Assembly (NCBI GenBank): GCA_922989275.2
Contig: OV277864.1
Location: 70,746,158 to 70,810,157 of the forward strand
DNA: 64,000 nucleotides
Direction of reading: 5' to 3'
Origin: Gari tellinella
Lineage: Eukaryota; Mollusca; Bivalvia; Cardiida; Psammobiidae
The notes beneath the pieces are model-generated. The model was not told where the DNA came from, did not search any database, and worked only from the letters and a program-made list of their open reading frames with translations. Position numbers and translations under genes: made by a program. Numbering within the stretch: the stretch's first letter is position 1; the number at the start of each line of letters is the position of its first letter. Of this stretch, positions 31,634 to 42,094 are shown in pieces.

Positions 31634-32394
31634 GTAATCAATATATTTGAAAGGTGACGTGTACTTTAAATGGTTATGGGGCGATGAGATTTCAAATATA
31701 AATTTGTAGTCCACCCAGTCTTTCAAATGGTGTGGGTGGGGTAACTAATAACTGCTGTTAAGTGTGTTAACAGAATATCCTCATTACCAAGACCGAAAAA
31801 CACTCTTAGGACTCCTAGATAATTTCGTTATTGAATCAAAGCGATTTGATATTTAAGACTGTTCAACCCTGTAAATGTGCACACAAAAAGTTTCAAAATT
31901 ACCTGTAGCTTACTGCGAGTTATATTTACAAAGTTGTACCAGAGAGATAATATACCAGAGAGATAGTCAGGCCAATTGGGGCCTTAGCTACAAGACTACA
32001 AGACATTCGCTTGTTCAATATCGGTAGTTAACTAAATTTCCTTTATATGAAGCGTAAATATGTCATATATGCATACACAAATGTTTAGTGACATTAGATT
32101 TACTCATGTCTGTCTTTACCATGTTGCTTTGTTTCTGGTAATATATTTAGATTTATATCATATGAAAAATCAATCAAATGCTATTTAAGTGGCATAAGAC
32201 TAGGAGCAAAGCCTAACTGGTTGGACTGATATCAGACAGTAAGACTGTAATTTACTTTAAAAACCCTTCACTACATGCCTAACTATAAGAGCAAATCCTA
32301 ACTGGTTATGTGTCATTTAAAGTAGGACCAGTATTAGGCTGTAATACTTATTATGTACCCCCCTTACCGCGGAATAATATTGTGTTTGTGCTCT

Positions 32395-32615
32395 CCGTCC
32401 ACCCGTCCGTCTTTCTGTCTGTCACGCTTTGGTTTCCGGACAATAACTTTTGTTCTTATGGGCCGATTATCATCATTTTTGGTGAAATGGTTGCTTATTA
32501 GAAGGGGTGCTTACAATTGCAGTTCAGGTTGGTCGGTCAAAGGTCACATGATCTGTGACTAAACCCGGAGAGACATGCGTTTTTCTCAAAACCCCATTCT
32601 AATAGTTTAGTTTAA
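32395..32615 (+). repeat. Dispersed repeat (TTTCCGGACAATAAC), copy 1
   Basis: GTCTGTCACGC...GTTCTTATGGGCCGAT...GTTGGTCGGTCAAAGGTCAC...CATGCGTTTTTCTCAAAACC matches 33917-34140. It is an unclassified repeat. Confidence 0.6.
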
Positions 32616-32944
32616 CCATATTTTATTTCAAATTCATGAAATCGGGTCGGGCCACAAGTTCTACCAACATTAGTTACGGCCCTCCCCTATTCAAGTAGTG
32701 ATGCAAATAATATACAGATGGTCACATGATATGGAAATACAAATTATGTACATTTGCACAGTAGTCACTCTGTAAGAAGTAAAAGAACCCCGAATGGTTT
32801 ACGGATGTATAGTGCTGCAGGACACAGTGACACTGAAATCTCCATAACGAGCATTCCCCATCATCCTGTGTCCGCATATGATTACCAAAAATCTAGTAAA
32901 ATTTCATGCACACCTGTTCCAGAGTGTCCACTGTACATTGACCT

Positions 32945-33025
32945 TACACACATACTCACACGCACGCACGCACGAACGCACACGCACACACATTCACCCA
33001 CACCCACACACCCACACACATACTA
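32945..33025. repeat. CA/CACG-rich microsatellite
   Basis: Mixed ACAC, CGCACG and CCCACA units. Confidence 0.85.
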
Positions 33026-33063
33026 ACACGAACTAACAGGTACCTATGACGTAAACATAAGTG

Positions 33064-33240
33064 AGGGCTCCAGATAAGGGGTATTATAATAAGAAAAGGA
33101 TGTCTCTTCATTTAGCCAACGGTGCCAGCCATCCAAAACAATTGTCTATTCGAGACGTTATTCAATGCATCGCATGGTTTCATCACTCAAATGAGTTAAG
33201 TTTTTTATTTGATAATTTAGTCCCTCTTATTTGGAGCCCT
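33064..33240. mobile_element. Short hAT-like MITE (AGGGCTCCAGATAAG ends)
   Basis: AGGGCTCCAGATAAG and CTTATTTGGAGCCCT are inverted with one mismatch. The ends match the 22274-23399 element. Confidence 0.65.
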
Positions 33241-33553
33241 GTGCATAAATAATGCAAGAACAATATTAAAATCGACATAACAAGAAGATAAAGAAGAAGA
33301 AAGTGAATGTAGAGGAAGAAACAGAAAAAAGAAAATAGATAAAAAGTGAGACAGTGAGAGAATAAATAAGAACAGAAGTTTAAGTACTAGGTAGTATACT
33401 TGAGGATACAGCCAGGCCTGTCCCGAACGACCACCCCATTCTAATTTAAAGTTGTAAAAGTATTAGACTGTAAGACTGTATTCTACTTATATTAACAAAG
33501 CCTTCACTGCTAGCCCCGAATCTATTTGCAAAAAGTGTTGGATTATTATCGAG

Positions 33554-33872
33554 TAATGCGGCATCTGAGAGAGCACACAGGAATCAACAACATTGTGCAA
33601 GAGGTCAAACAGAGACGCTGGAGATGGCTGGGTCATGTGTTGCGGATGAACTGGAGCAGACATCCACATACTGCTTTGAGATGGGCACCACAAGGAAAGA
33701 GGAAGAGGGGAAGGCCATTTGGGTATTTGGAGGAGATCAATAGAAGAAGAGATGGCTACAGCAGGCAAGACATGGACTGAAATAAGTTGGCTTGCTCCAG
33801 ACAGAGGTGGCTGGAGACGATTCGTTGGTGCCTTATGCTCCACTGGGAGTAAGTAAGTAATGCGACATCTGA
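33554..33872 (+). mobile_element. LINE 3' end with a 15-bp target duplication
   Basis: The insert (33569-33857) encodes QRRWRWLGHVLRM, ALRWAPQGKRKRGRP and, further on, a frame resembling RQVWRRFVGALCSTG. This is the C-terminal tail common downstream of RT in RTE-like and related LINEs. It ends in TAAGTAAG. TAATGCGGCATCTGA on the left and TAATGCGACATCTGA on the right are the target duplication, cut within a core I arm. It is extremely 5'-truncated and cannot move. Confidence 0.85.
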
Positions 33873-33916
33873 TCAGGATCCAAACTTTTAACTGCCATAC
33901 GAGATGTACACTTATA

Positions 33917-34140
33917 GTCTGTCTGTCACGCTTTTGTTTCCGGACAATAACTGTTGTTCTTATGGGCCGATCATCATTATTTTTGGTGAACTGGTTGAGA
34001 AGGGGATGCTTAGGATTGCTTTTCAGGTTGGTCGGTCGAAGGTCACATGATCTGTGACTATAAAGAGATTTTGACTTCGTTTTTATTTTCTTACAATAAC
34101 CCGGGGGAGACATGCGTTTTTCTCAAAACCCCATTTCTAG
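33917..34140 (+). repeat. Dispersed repeat (TTTCCGGACAATAAC), copy 2
   Basis: Second copy of the 32395 repeat. It differs by an ACTATAAAGAGATTTTGAC segment before the CATGCGTTTTTC block. Confidence 0.6.
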
Positions 34141-34813
34141 TTGAAGTTGTACCGGTATTAGGCTGTGAGACTGTATTTAACTTTAAAAACCTTTCACTGC
34201 TAGACCCCGTGTCTATTTGCAAACAGTGTTGGATTATTATCGGGTAATGCGGCGTCTGATCAGGTTCCAAACTGTCTGAACCCCATTTCAATATTTCTGG
34301 ATTCAAAATACATAAAATTCAAGAAATAAAAGCAGACGACAATTCTTTATTCGATGAATTGATTTGTTTTTTCATATCGATCATACTTCATGAATGGGCC
34401 ATTGGCATATGCCTGATGATGCCACACGTTTGCTTTTATTTTAGTATTTGCTTTTATTTTTGCAATTACCACCATCAGGTTTCAGTCTTTTTTTAAAAAC
34501 TAAGATTCCGTGATTTTACTGATGATTTGTTTTTCATATCGATCATATTTCTTCAATGCCAAATGCATGATAATACCACACATTTGCTTTTATTTGAGTA
34601 GATATATTTGCTTTTATTTTTGCAATTACACCATGGAGATTTCAGTCCTTTATAAAGAATAAAGAATTAACCGACTTTCATCTCAGTATCACGCATGTAT
34701 CTTAGATCTGCATTGGGACAACTGCAAATGGATTCGGCCAACTTCGTAAAGTTCCGAATAATTGCGGAAATTGTTGCATTCGGATAGTTTCGGGGATTTA
34801 TGTGTTACATGTA

Positions 34814-34821
34814 TTACGTCA
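34814..34821 (+). promoter_or_regulatory. Mutated CRE-like site, copy 5
   Basis: TTACGTCA replaces TGACGTCA, 100 bp before the lost start codon. Confidence 0.4.
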
Positions 34822-34913
34822 CTTCCTTAGCACTGCCTTAGTAACGCTTAATCCAAAGTTGCAGCAGCTGTGTGTTTTAAAGCTCTCGATTTATTCTAAT
34901 GTTCAACTGTAAA

Positions 34914-34960
34914 CTGGACAGGTATTTAATCACAAACTCATCAGACATGTTCGTGAAAAG
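34914..34960 (+). pseudogene. First exon copy 5, start codon lost
   Basis: The 47-bp exon length and the donor AAAAG|GTAATCA are kept, but ATG has become CTG and the early codons read TATTTAATC. It is the nearest copy to the main exons. Having lost both the start and the CRE consensus, it is probably dead as a coding start. Confidence 0.65.
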
Positions 34961-35261
34961 GTAATCAATATATTATTCAAAAAATAATTTAAATTAAATG
35001 TGTCGGGGGAGATAAATTTTAAAATATATAGATCTAAATGTCTAGTCCATCCATTCTTCCATATGGTTTCGCTAGGGTAACTACTAACTCAGTAACTGTA
35101 CTAGACTACTGTAGTTATTTGGTGTTGTTTTTTTTCAATATCGGTAATTAAAAACATTTAACATTTACATTTTTATGCGTAGAGCCACCAATGTTTGATG
35201 GTAATATATTTACTCATTTGTCGTTAGCCTGAAGCCTATTTCAAGAATGTTTTTTGTGATA

Positions 35262-35632
35262 CAGTGAAACCTCTAAATACCGGAATTCTCTCTAAACCGG
35301 ACAAAAATTTAGTCCCGTTTCCAACCCTTCTTTCTTTTAACCATTTACACCATAAATACACATTTTCACGTCTTTGGTTTATTCCTACAATGAAGAAATT
35401 AGTTCATACATTCTAGCAGATGAAAGCTTAAAGCAGGTAGAAAGTAAAGCAGAATGCGCCTTAAAAGGTGTATTCTGCTTTTCTTTCTACCTGCTTTAAG
35501 TGGTCAGCTATATTCCATATTAGAAACAAGCTATTTTGGTAATGAGTTAAAAAAGCCCTTTAAACTGGAAACCCCTCTGAACCGGACATTTTTGTTGTCC
35601 TCACACATGTCCGGTTTAGAGGGGATTCACTG
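35262..35632. mobile_element. TA-flanked element with a family C copy inside
   Basis: CAGTGAAACCTCTAAATACC and the right end TTTAGAGGGGATTCACTG are inverted, with TA outside. A family C copy (about 35338-35550, core II tip CCTTAAAAGGTG) is nested at its centre, between the ACCGGACAAAAATTTA and AACCGGACATTTTTG blocks. Confidence 0.75.
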
Positions 35633-35829
35633 TATATCAAAGTTAAACATTATTCAAATGCTAATTTGGTGTCCTTAGACTAAGAGCAAATCTTAACTGG
35701 TTATATGGCATTTGAAGTTGGACCGATATTAGGCTGTTAGACTGGAATTTACTTTAAACGAAACCCTTCTTTGCCTTTCCCCGAATTTATTTGCAAACAT
35801 GTAGAAATGATAACATATTACTGATTCAT

Positions 35830-36776
35830 TAGATCTCGTGAAAACGTATGATTCAACCTTGTATATTTAGCCAGTCAAAAGCGTTTTGAATTCAATGTAA
35901 TGTAACACTTTTATACATCCTATTGCATGCTGCGGGTGACTTTATAACTGGTGCGAACAGTTTGGATCCAGATTAGAATGAATGAACGACTTTATATTTA
36001 TCATTATGTAACGAGGGTAACTCAATTAGTCAAGCGACTAATCTACCTTGCATTTCATACATATCAAATGGTATCATATAATTAACAAAAATATTACACA
36101 ATTAACATGAACTAGAATCTAGCAATTAGCAAGAAAACACAGTATATTAACCACTTGAACCATAGTCACGAATATATATCCATCCTTTACAAATAGTTTC
36201 CCCCTGAAGAGTACACTTTCAATACAAACAGTGAGGATCCAGATAAAAAGCTCCTAATGTAGATCTAGTCCTGATCAGGATCTACAGCGTCTGTCATATT
36301 AGAATATATTGACAAAACTCAACCCTATATAGTAAAAGAGTAACTAGATACTAGATCTAGTCCATGAAACTGGAGGAAACAGTTAAAGTAATGTTACTAA
36401 TTTAGTCTAATCTAGATCAACATCATGTGTATTTAATTTATAAGTTAGAACTTGCACAAAGTGTGTGTAAACATTAAACTAGCCATGACGTCACACACTT
36501 AATGTGACGTCACAATGAGTTTTTGACGCAGATTGGAATGCAAAAAGGTCCCACGGTTATTCTAAATACATGTACTTCAGATAGAAGGTCTAGGTCAGTG
36601 GCATCTAATCTAGATCAACATGAAAGGCTTAAATGGTCAAACAACAAAATTCAAATATAGAATCTACATATAGTTTAGTGTCTACCTCGAACTCACTGAA
36701 GTCGAACATTTTGTTAAGACGAATTGAATTATACACCACACTAGACGTAGATTGGCCTAACTCGGTGTCTCACTAG
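35830..36776. other. No gene; worn family E copy
   Basis: A degenerate family E core (CAAACAGTGAGGATCC) lies near 36228-36290. TGACGTCA occurs twice near 36487 and 36511, in no promoter context that I can define. Confidence 0.4.
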
Positions 36777-37015
36777 GGGCCCATTACAAAAACTTTGTAC
36801 GACAAATGTTGTCGCAAGTCAGATTATAAAAGTATCAATTACTATTTATTTCTCCATCAAATCCTGTCTTGTGACATCTCTTTGGAATTGTCTTGAAAAG
36901 ATAATTCCAAAAAGATGTCACAAGACAGGGTTAGATAGAGAAATCAGAAATTAATTGTATTTTAAAGTTTAGACTTACGATCGTTTTTGTCTTACGAAGT
37001 TTTATGAAACGGCCC
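36777..37015. mobile_element. GGGCCC-ended palindromic MITE, copy 1
   Basis: GGGCCCATTACAAAAACTTTG...GACAAATGTTGTCG at the left mirrors TTTTGTCTTACGAAGTTTTATGAAACGGCCC at the right. A TGTCTTGTGACATC/GATGTCACAAGACA pair is at the centre. It is the same family as 50099-50339. Confidence 0.7.
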
Positions 37016-37174
37016 CATGGACTCTGATAATGTTTTTCGAAAGAAATTATGAATATATCTAGATCTATATCAACTCTGAAATATTTGCAATCGACACATT
37101 TTGCAGACATTTACCTTAGCGTGCAGAATATTAAACAACCAACATTTTAAACAAAAATGATTTTCTTATTGTTC

Positions 37175-37400
37175 TTTTTTTATACGCCGTCTTCTGAGGG
37201 GACGTATTATGGTATGGCGATGTTCCTTGGCACGTCCGTCGTTTAGTCTGTCGGGGTTTTCCGCACTTTTCTCATGATATATGCTTTGACATATAGCGCT
37301 GACATTTGGTACATGTATATGGCATTGTTCTGATGAATTGAACTGCTCATTGAGTTTACGCGTAGTCTCCATTAGCTCGGAGGACAAACATAAATGCTAA
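37175..37400. repeat. Dispersed repeat (TATACGCCGTCTTC)
   Basis: TATACGCCGTCTTCTGAGGG...GGACGTATTATGGTATGGCG resembles a repeat I recall from bivalve intergenic DNA. It is unclassified and appears once here. Confidence 0.35.
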
Positions 37401-37444
37401 GCTGTTTCCTGAAGTTTAGACAAGTTTACATTGCCTCAAACTCG

Positions 37445-37625
37445 GTTAACCCATTACTCCACAAATACGCATGTTTACAAGTCTTTAATGTATCCCCCAT
37501 TGATGAAAATAGTTGTCAGGGCCTCTCAAGACAGAAAAAGAGGGATCTGCCATATCCTCCATGCTTTAACAGTTACATTCACGCCTATTGAGAACAATGG
37601 TGGTGGGGGGTCATACAAATGACCG
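37445..37625. repeat. Left part of a family C element
   Basis: TTAACCCATTACTCCACAAATACGC starts normally. The element breaks off before its core. Confidence 0.5.
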
Positions 37626-37675
37626 GGTTAATGTCTTTAAACATAAATGTCCGTGATTCAACAGTCAATCGTTTA

Positions 37676-38036
37676 GTGCTCCCTCCCCACAACGGTCCTC
37701 CGAACAACGATTCCCTCCTTGTAACAATGCTTGTCGTTGTTCACCAAACAAGACAATTGTGTCCAACCTTTTCACGGCTGCAATATCGTGTGCTTAAAAG
37801 TGTCGTATGCTGTTTTCTCAAAGTCACATAATGGACATTTTGACAGAAAACAAACATGATGATGAGTGACAAACAGCTTGAATCCAAATCAGACGCCGCT
37901 TAACGCGGCGTCTGACCTGAATTCAAGCTGTTTGCAAATGTAAGCCGGTTTCCCTCTCTATAACGAAGTTCTCCCTCCAAACAACACACACAATCTATGT
38001 ATCCCATTTGGTTGTCGTTGTAAGGAAGGAACTCAG
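37676..38036. mobile_element. Family D element just before a splice acceptor
   Basis: GTGCTCCCTCCCCACAACGG and GTTGTAAGGAAGGAACTCAG, with TA outside both ends. The core at 37869-37935 is nearly complete (tip GCCGCTTAACGCGGC). Its right end is only 28 bp from the acceptor AG at 38063-38064. Confidence 0.75.
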
Positions 38037-38064
38037 TAGTTGACCTTCTTTTTATATTTTTCAG

Positions 38065-38364
38065 GGTGTACGCTCGAGAGAGGGATTACAGATATCATCA
38101 TACGTCCTCATACTACCACAGTTCCAGGCCGACCAGCTCTCGTTATACGTCCTCGCACTACTCAGCGCATAGATGCAGTGACAGGAGAGACAGGCATAGG
38201 GAAGACAAGCACTGCAGACACCATAGTAGAGACTACAAAGAGACGTCTTCGTCCAGGTCGCTCCATGGAAAGAGTAGACGATCTGTGTCTCCTGTGGTGA
38301 GCAAGCCTGTCCCTGTCATTGAGGCCCCAGAACCAGTGACTTTCCCAGAGTTGTGGGGTACATA
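38065..38364 (+). CDS. RS/HY-rich exon of the central gene
   Basis: TTCTTTTTATATTTTTCAG is a strong acceptor. The exon carries one leftover base, 99 codons and two leftover bases, and ends CATA before the consensus donor GTAAGT. The peptide opens VYARERDYRYHHTSSYYHSS. It is rich in Arg, Ser, His and Tyr through RDRHREDKHCRHHSRDYKE and SLHGKSRRSVSP, then turns Pro/Val-rich (KPVPVIEAPEPVTFPELWG). RS-like composition with an RRSVSP motif suggests an RNA-binding or splicing-associated, nuclear, phosphorylated protein, but there is no recognisable domain. The phases fit the 47-bp first exons upstream and the 39448 exon downstream. Confidence 0.75.
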
Positions 38365-38394
38365 GTAAGTGTATGAGAATCAAATTAAGTGTAA

Positions 38395-38648
38395 AAGGAC
38401 CCTTTACACCATAGCCTGTTTCTAGTTTTGAAGACACGTGACCACATAAAGCAGGCTGAAAGTAAAGTAGAATGCGCCTTAAGGCGCATTCTGTTTTACT
38501 TTATACCTTCATAAGCTACCATTTGCTAGGATGTTAAAAATACTTCTTATGGTACATGTTAATGATTGTATCAATTGAAACTATTTTCCTCTGTGAAAAA
38601 ATAATTAAGTCATGCTCTATAGGGCGCTTCTATGGGGGAAAAGTTAAC
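38395..38648. mobile_element. Family C element in the intron
   Basis: CCCTTTACACCATAGCCTG and CTTCTATGGGGGAAAAGTTAA. The hairpin tip is GCGCCTTAAGGCGC. It starts 30 bp after the donor of the 38065 exon. Confidence 0.65.
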
Positions 38649-38889
38649 AAGCTTAACTTTTTGTTTGCCAAGTTTATATGTGTATGCTTGTTAATCTTGA
38701 AACAATATAACTAATTTTAATACATCCTTATCAAGTTCTATTAAGAACGGCGTGCAAAATTATGCTAATACAAACTAAATCTGTCTTTCTGTAGCATATA
38801 TACCAAACAAAAGAGACACGTCGGTTACAAAGATTGTTAATATTTATGAACTACCATACATACAACCCGTATAAACACAGCCCCGCTTA

Positions 38890-39445
38890 TAAACGAAATT
38901 TCGTGTGTCTTGCTTTGTGTATAGTATTGTGTTGTGTTGTCACATGTGTGTTGCTTTGTGTATACATGTAGTACTGTGTTGTGCTGTCACATCATGACAT
39001 GTGTTTCTTTGTGTATAGTACTGTGTTGTGTTGTCGCTTGTGTGTTTCTTTGTGTATAGTACTGTGTTGTATTGTCACGTGTGTTGTTGGTTTGTGTATA
39101 GTACTGTACTGTGCTGTCACGTGTGTTGCTTTGTGTATACTGTTGTGTCATGTGTAGTCATGTGTGTTGTTACTTTGTGTATTGTGTTGTGTTGTGTTGT
39201 GTTGTCATGGATGTTGCTTTGTGTATAGTATTGTGTTTTGTTGTCACGTGTGTTGTTGGTTTGTGTTTAGTACTGTGTCATGTGATGTCATGTGTGTTGT
39301 TGGTTTGTGTATAGTACTGTGTTGTGTTGTTTTGTCGTGTGTGTTGTTGGTTTTTGTATAGTATTGTGTTGTGTTGTCATGTGTGTTGTTGGTTTGTGTA
39401 CAGTACTGTGCCATGTGTTGTCATATGTGTTGTTGGTTTGTGTTT
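38890..39445 (+). repeat. Intronic minisatellite (TTTGTGTATAGTACTGTGTTG)
   Basis: Ten or more imperfect units of about 35-60 bp, built from TTTGTGTATAGTACTGTG, TTGTGTTGTCAYGTG and TGTTGTTGG. They run up to the next acceptor. Cys/Val-rich reading frames here are artefacts. Confidence 0.85.
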
Positions 39446-39447
39446 AG

Positions 39448-39548
39448 TGTGACTGAGGACGATGAGAGGCAAATGGATATGTGGCGGAGAGAGGCAGAGG
39501 AGATGCTGGCCAGCACCCCAGCTTCTACCAGGGGTCAAGCTGTACTAG
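39448..39548 (+). CDS. Third coding exon of the central gene
   Basis: The acceptor TTTGTGTTTAG precedes 101 bp encoding VTEDDERQMDMWRREAEEML and ASTPASTRGQAVL, with one base free at each side. The donor is CTAG|GTTAGA. The acidic, amphipathic DDERQMDMWRREAEEML stretch could form a helix. The first base completes a Tyr codon with the 38065 exon and the last starts an Asp codon with the 40421 exon. Codon use differs clearly from the TG-rich minisatellite just before it. Confidence 0.75.
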
Positions 39549-40420
39549 GTTAGACAGAAATAACCTAATTGCAGTATTAGCCCGTTCCCTTAAGCCTGTT
39601 TTTAGTTTAAATGAAAGGTGCCTACTTAAAGCAACTTGATAGTAAAGCAGAATGTGCCTGAATGTCATCTGCTAGTATATAAAATATATTTAGAGTGATA
39701 AGTATTCACGACTATAAAATTATTAATTAGCACTAAAATAATATTTTCTTCAGTTCAGGAATAAATTAAAGGCGTATACATTTATGGTGTTATGGTTAAC
39801 CAATTTGATAATAACTTTAAAGCCACAATCACATAGAAACGGGCTTATATTAGCGACGGAGTGATATTTTTATAGTGATACTGGTTGGTGTGGGGCGATA
39901 AACTTACTAATTGTGAAAAATTGGAATGTTCAATCGCTAACAATTTGCTCAAGCAAAAGTAAATGTTGATTATGTTTCTAATCCACAAGCTATTCACATA
40001 AAAGTACATGTAAAAGCAGCACGTTTGCTGTTTTAAATCTAATAACCAGGTAGATATGTTAAGTATCTTTATAGTATTTCAACAGGTAAAATCAGTTGGT
40101 GTTTTAACTTCAACTATTAATTTTGCAGCAACCACAACCACTGGACAAAGATTTATATACTAGGATATTATCTTAATTTAGATGCATACCCGGTAGTGGT
40201 ATTTGAAAACATACTGAGAAATGGAACAGCAGTATTGTTTGATTACCATAGCCCACTTAGCTATGGTGAACATGTATCCATAAATGTTTGCTATGCGGAA
40301 TAAGCATTGATTTAAGACTAAAACAACGTTTTCATTCACAGATGGCTGTCTGGCAATAGAAAAATTTATTGGGCAATTGCAATTATGTATTTCAAAACAA
40401 AATAATCTATTTATTTACAG
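39549..40420. other. Intron with a family C copy missing one core arm
   Basis: 39572-39800 matches family C from CCCGTTCCCTTAAGCCTG to TTATGGTGTTATGGTTAA, but the core stops after TAAAGCAGAATGTGCC. The rest is AT-rich and shows nothing else. Confidence 0.5.
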
Positions 40421-40536
40421 ATGGCTGTAAGTCTGGCAGCAGAAAGCGTCCCTGTGAGGACTACACATCTGTTTACCTCCCACCCTCTAAAGTGTACATC
40501 AACAAGAACCATGTCAACTTCAGGCATCTTTCTTAA
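40421..40536 (+). CDS. Terminal coding exon of the central gene
   Basis: After the acceptor TTATTTACAG, two bases complete Asp. The frame then reads GCKSGSRKRPCEDYTSVYLP and PSKVYINKNHVNFRHLS and stops at TAA 40534-40536. The basic KSGSRKRP could serve as a nuclear localisation signal. The exact phase match over three junctions and the varied composition support a real gene. No family is recognised. The 3' UTR is not defined, and no convincing AATAAA lies close by. Confidence 0.75.
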
Positions 40537-41165
40537 ATTGTCTGATAAACAGGTAGGTATTGAAGCAGGTGGGTATGGTAGTGTAGTGTAGTGATAGTCA
40601 TAGATATTTGAGCAGTGTCATAACAAAACATTTCAACATTGTACAGACCAATTTTAGCACCCTTGCCATCCCGGGTTATGTATTAGAGTTTGGTCTGCAT
40701 TACCTTCTGTCCATCATTAAGTATTACTTTTAATGTGTACGCAGTTGCAATTTAGGTGTCATTTTCACATTTAATAGAGACTTTATATTCAGAATGTGTA
40801 CTTAACTCAATTCAAGAAGCTAATGAGCTGAGTAGGTATTGAATCATTTTCCGAAAAATGACAAGGTCATTTATGGGTCAAATATATATACTTAATTGAA
40901 CTTTGGCCATAACTTTTGAGTTACGTGTGATAGTGACGTCATATTTGGCGTGTGTACTTAACCCAAGAAGTTCTTGAGTTCAGTACAAGTTGTGTCACGT
41001 CTGACAAAGGTAAATGTGATTTAGTATCCACGGTCACACCAGGGGACACAGTGCTCCACAAACACATCTTATTGATTTTTGATCTGCATTTAAAGCTGTT
41101 AAATAAGCCTTTTTGGAGTGGCCGCTTAATTGTATAGTGTATAAACTCTTTTGCTACCATGTTTT
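40537..41165. other. 3' flank of the central gene
   Basis: It probably contains the 3' UTR. A TGACGTCA site occurs near 40934. No further exon is supported. Confidence 0.4.
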
Positions 41166-41396
41166 ATCGTCTGCTTTAATCCTCTAACCACCCAAAAGTG
41201 TCTGCATTGGTAGTGTCGTCTGCAACATTTTCAAAGTCAGATTTCGGGCTGTTTTGACTGAAGAAATGTCGATACGAGTGTCAAACAGTCAGGATCTTGA
41301 TCAGACGCCGCGTCATGCGGCGTCTGATCAGGATCCAAACCGTTTGCAAAGTCGACTTTTGAAGTTTTGAGGACGTTGGCAGTGGTAGAGTTAACA
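41166..41396. mobile_element. Family A element, core I intact
   Basis: CTTTAATCCTCTAACCACCC at the left and GGCAGTGGTAGAGTTAA at the right. The core is about 41280-41347 with tip GCCGCGTCATGCGGC. Confidence 0.65.
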
Positions 41397-41442
41397 TTGT
41401 AGATACTAGTATTGTAGGTTTAGTTGTAGGTTATATCGAAAA

Positions 41443-42066
41443 AATACAAAAAAAAGATAAAATAATCAAGAAAACGTACCAAAATATCTGCAAGCATGGT
41501 GATTAATGCTTGGCTATTGCTTATTTTCATTTGCTTTACTTATTTTACTAAATATGTATTGTATTTGTTACAATAATAAAAATATGAAAAAAAAGATAAA
41601 ATAATCAAGAAAACGTACCAAAATATCTGCACGCATGGTGATTAATGCTTGGCTATTGCTTATTTTCATTTGCTTTACTTATTTTACTAAATATGTATTG
41701 TATTTGTTACAATAATAAAAATATGAAAAAAATGATAAAATAATCAAGAAAACGTACCAAAATATCTGCACGCATGGTGATTAATGCTTGGCTATTGCTT
41801 ATTTTCATTTGCTTTACTTATTTTACTAAATATATATTGTATTTGTTACAATAATAAAACTATGAAAAAAATGATAAAATAATCAAGAAAAACGTACAAA
41901 AATATCTGCAAGCATGGTGATTAATGCTTGGCTATTGCTTATTTTCATTTGCTTTACTTATTTTACTATCTATTGTATTTTTTATTATTATAGAAATATG
42001 AAAAAAAGGATAAAATAATCAAGAACACGTACAAAAATATCTGCAAGTATGGTGATTAATGCTTGT
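41443..42066. repeat. 139-bp tandem repeat, about 4.4 copies
   Basis: The marker GCATGGTGATTAATGC recurs at 41494, 41633, 41772, 41912 and (mutated) 42047. A single isolated copy lies at about 42340-42430, beyond an inserted family A element. Confidence 0.9.
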
Positions 42067-42094
42067 TTTTATATAGAGTGTGTGTTTGCTTTTT

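Larger units (their letters stand above)
30432..32300 (+). repeat. First-exon unit, copy 4, split by an insertion
   Basis: The upstream block is interrupted at 30733-31399 by the CCCCGGTCACACAGA element. The unit then resumes at TTCGGCCAACTTCGTAAAG and continues to the GCCTAACTGG block. Confidence 0.75.
34375..35800 (+). repeat. First-exon unit, copy 5 (degenerate)
   Basis: It holds a duplicated upstream block (two ATATCGATCAT...CTTCAATGCC-type stretches at 34375 and 34540), then promoter, exon and intron blocks. The CAGTGAAACC element (35262) has inserted in the downstream part. Confidence 0.7.

Noticed and set aside
37166..37387. 73-codon minus-strand frame
   Set aside because: It overlaps an intergenic repeat (TATACGCCGTCTTC), and its sequence shows no domain.
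39028..39460. Overlapping Cys/Val-rich frames that could look like a secreted Cys-rich protein
   Set aside because: They arise from the TGTGTTG minisatellite in an intron. Only the final segment after the acceptor at 39448 is coding-like.
40939..41160. Additional exon of the central gene downstream of the stop
   Set aside because: The 40421 exon ends in an in-frame stop, and the downstream frames lack acceptor signals in the right phase.
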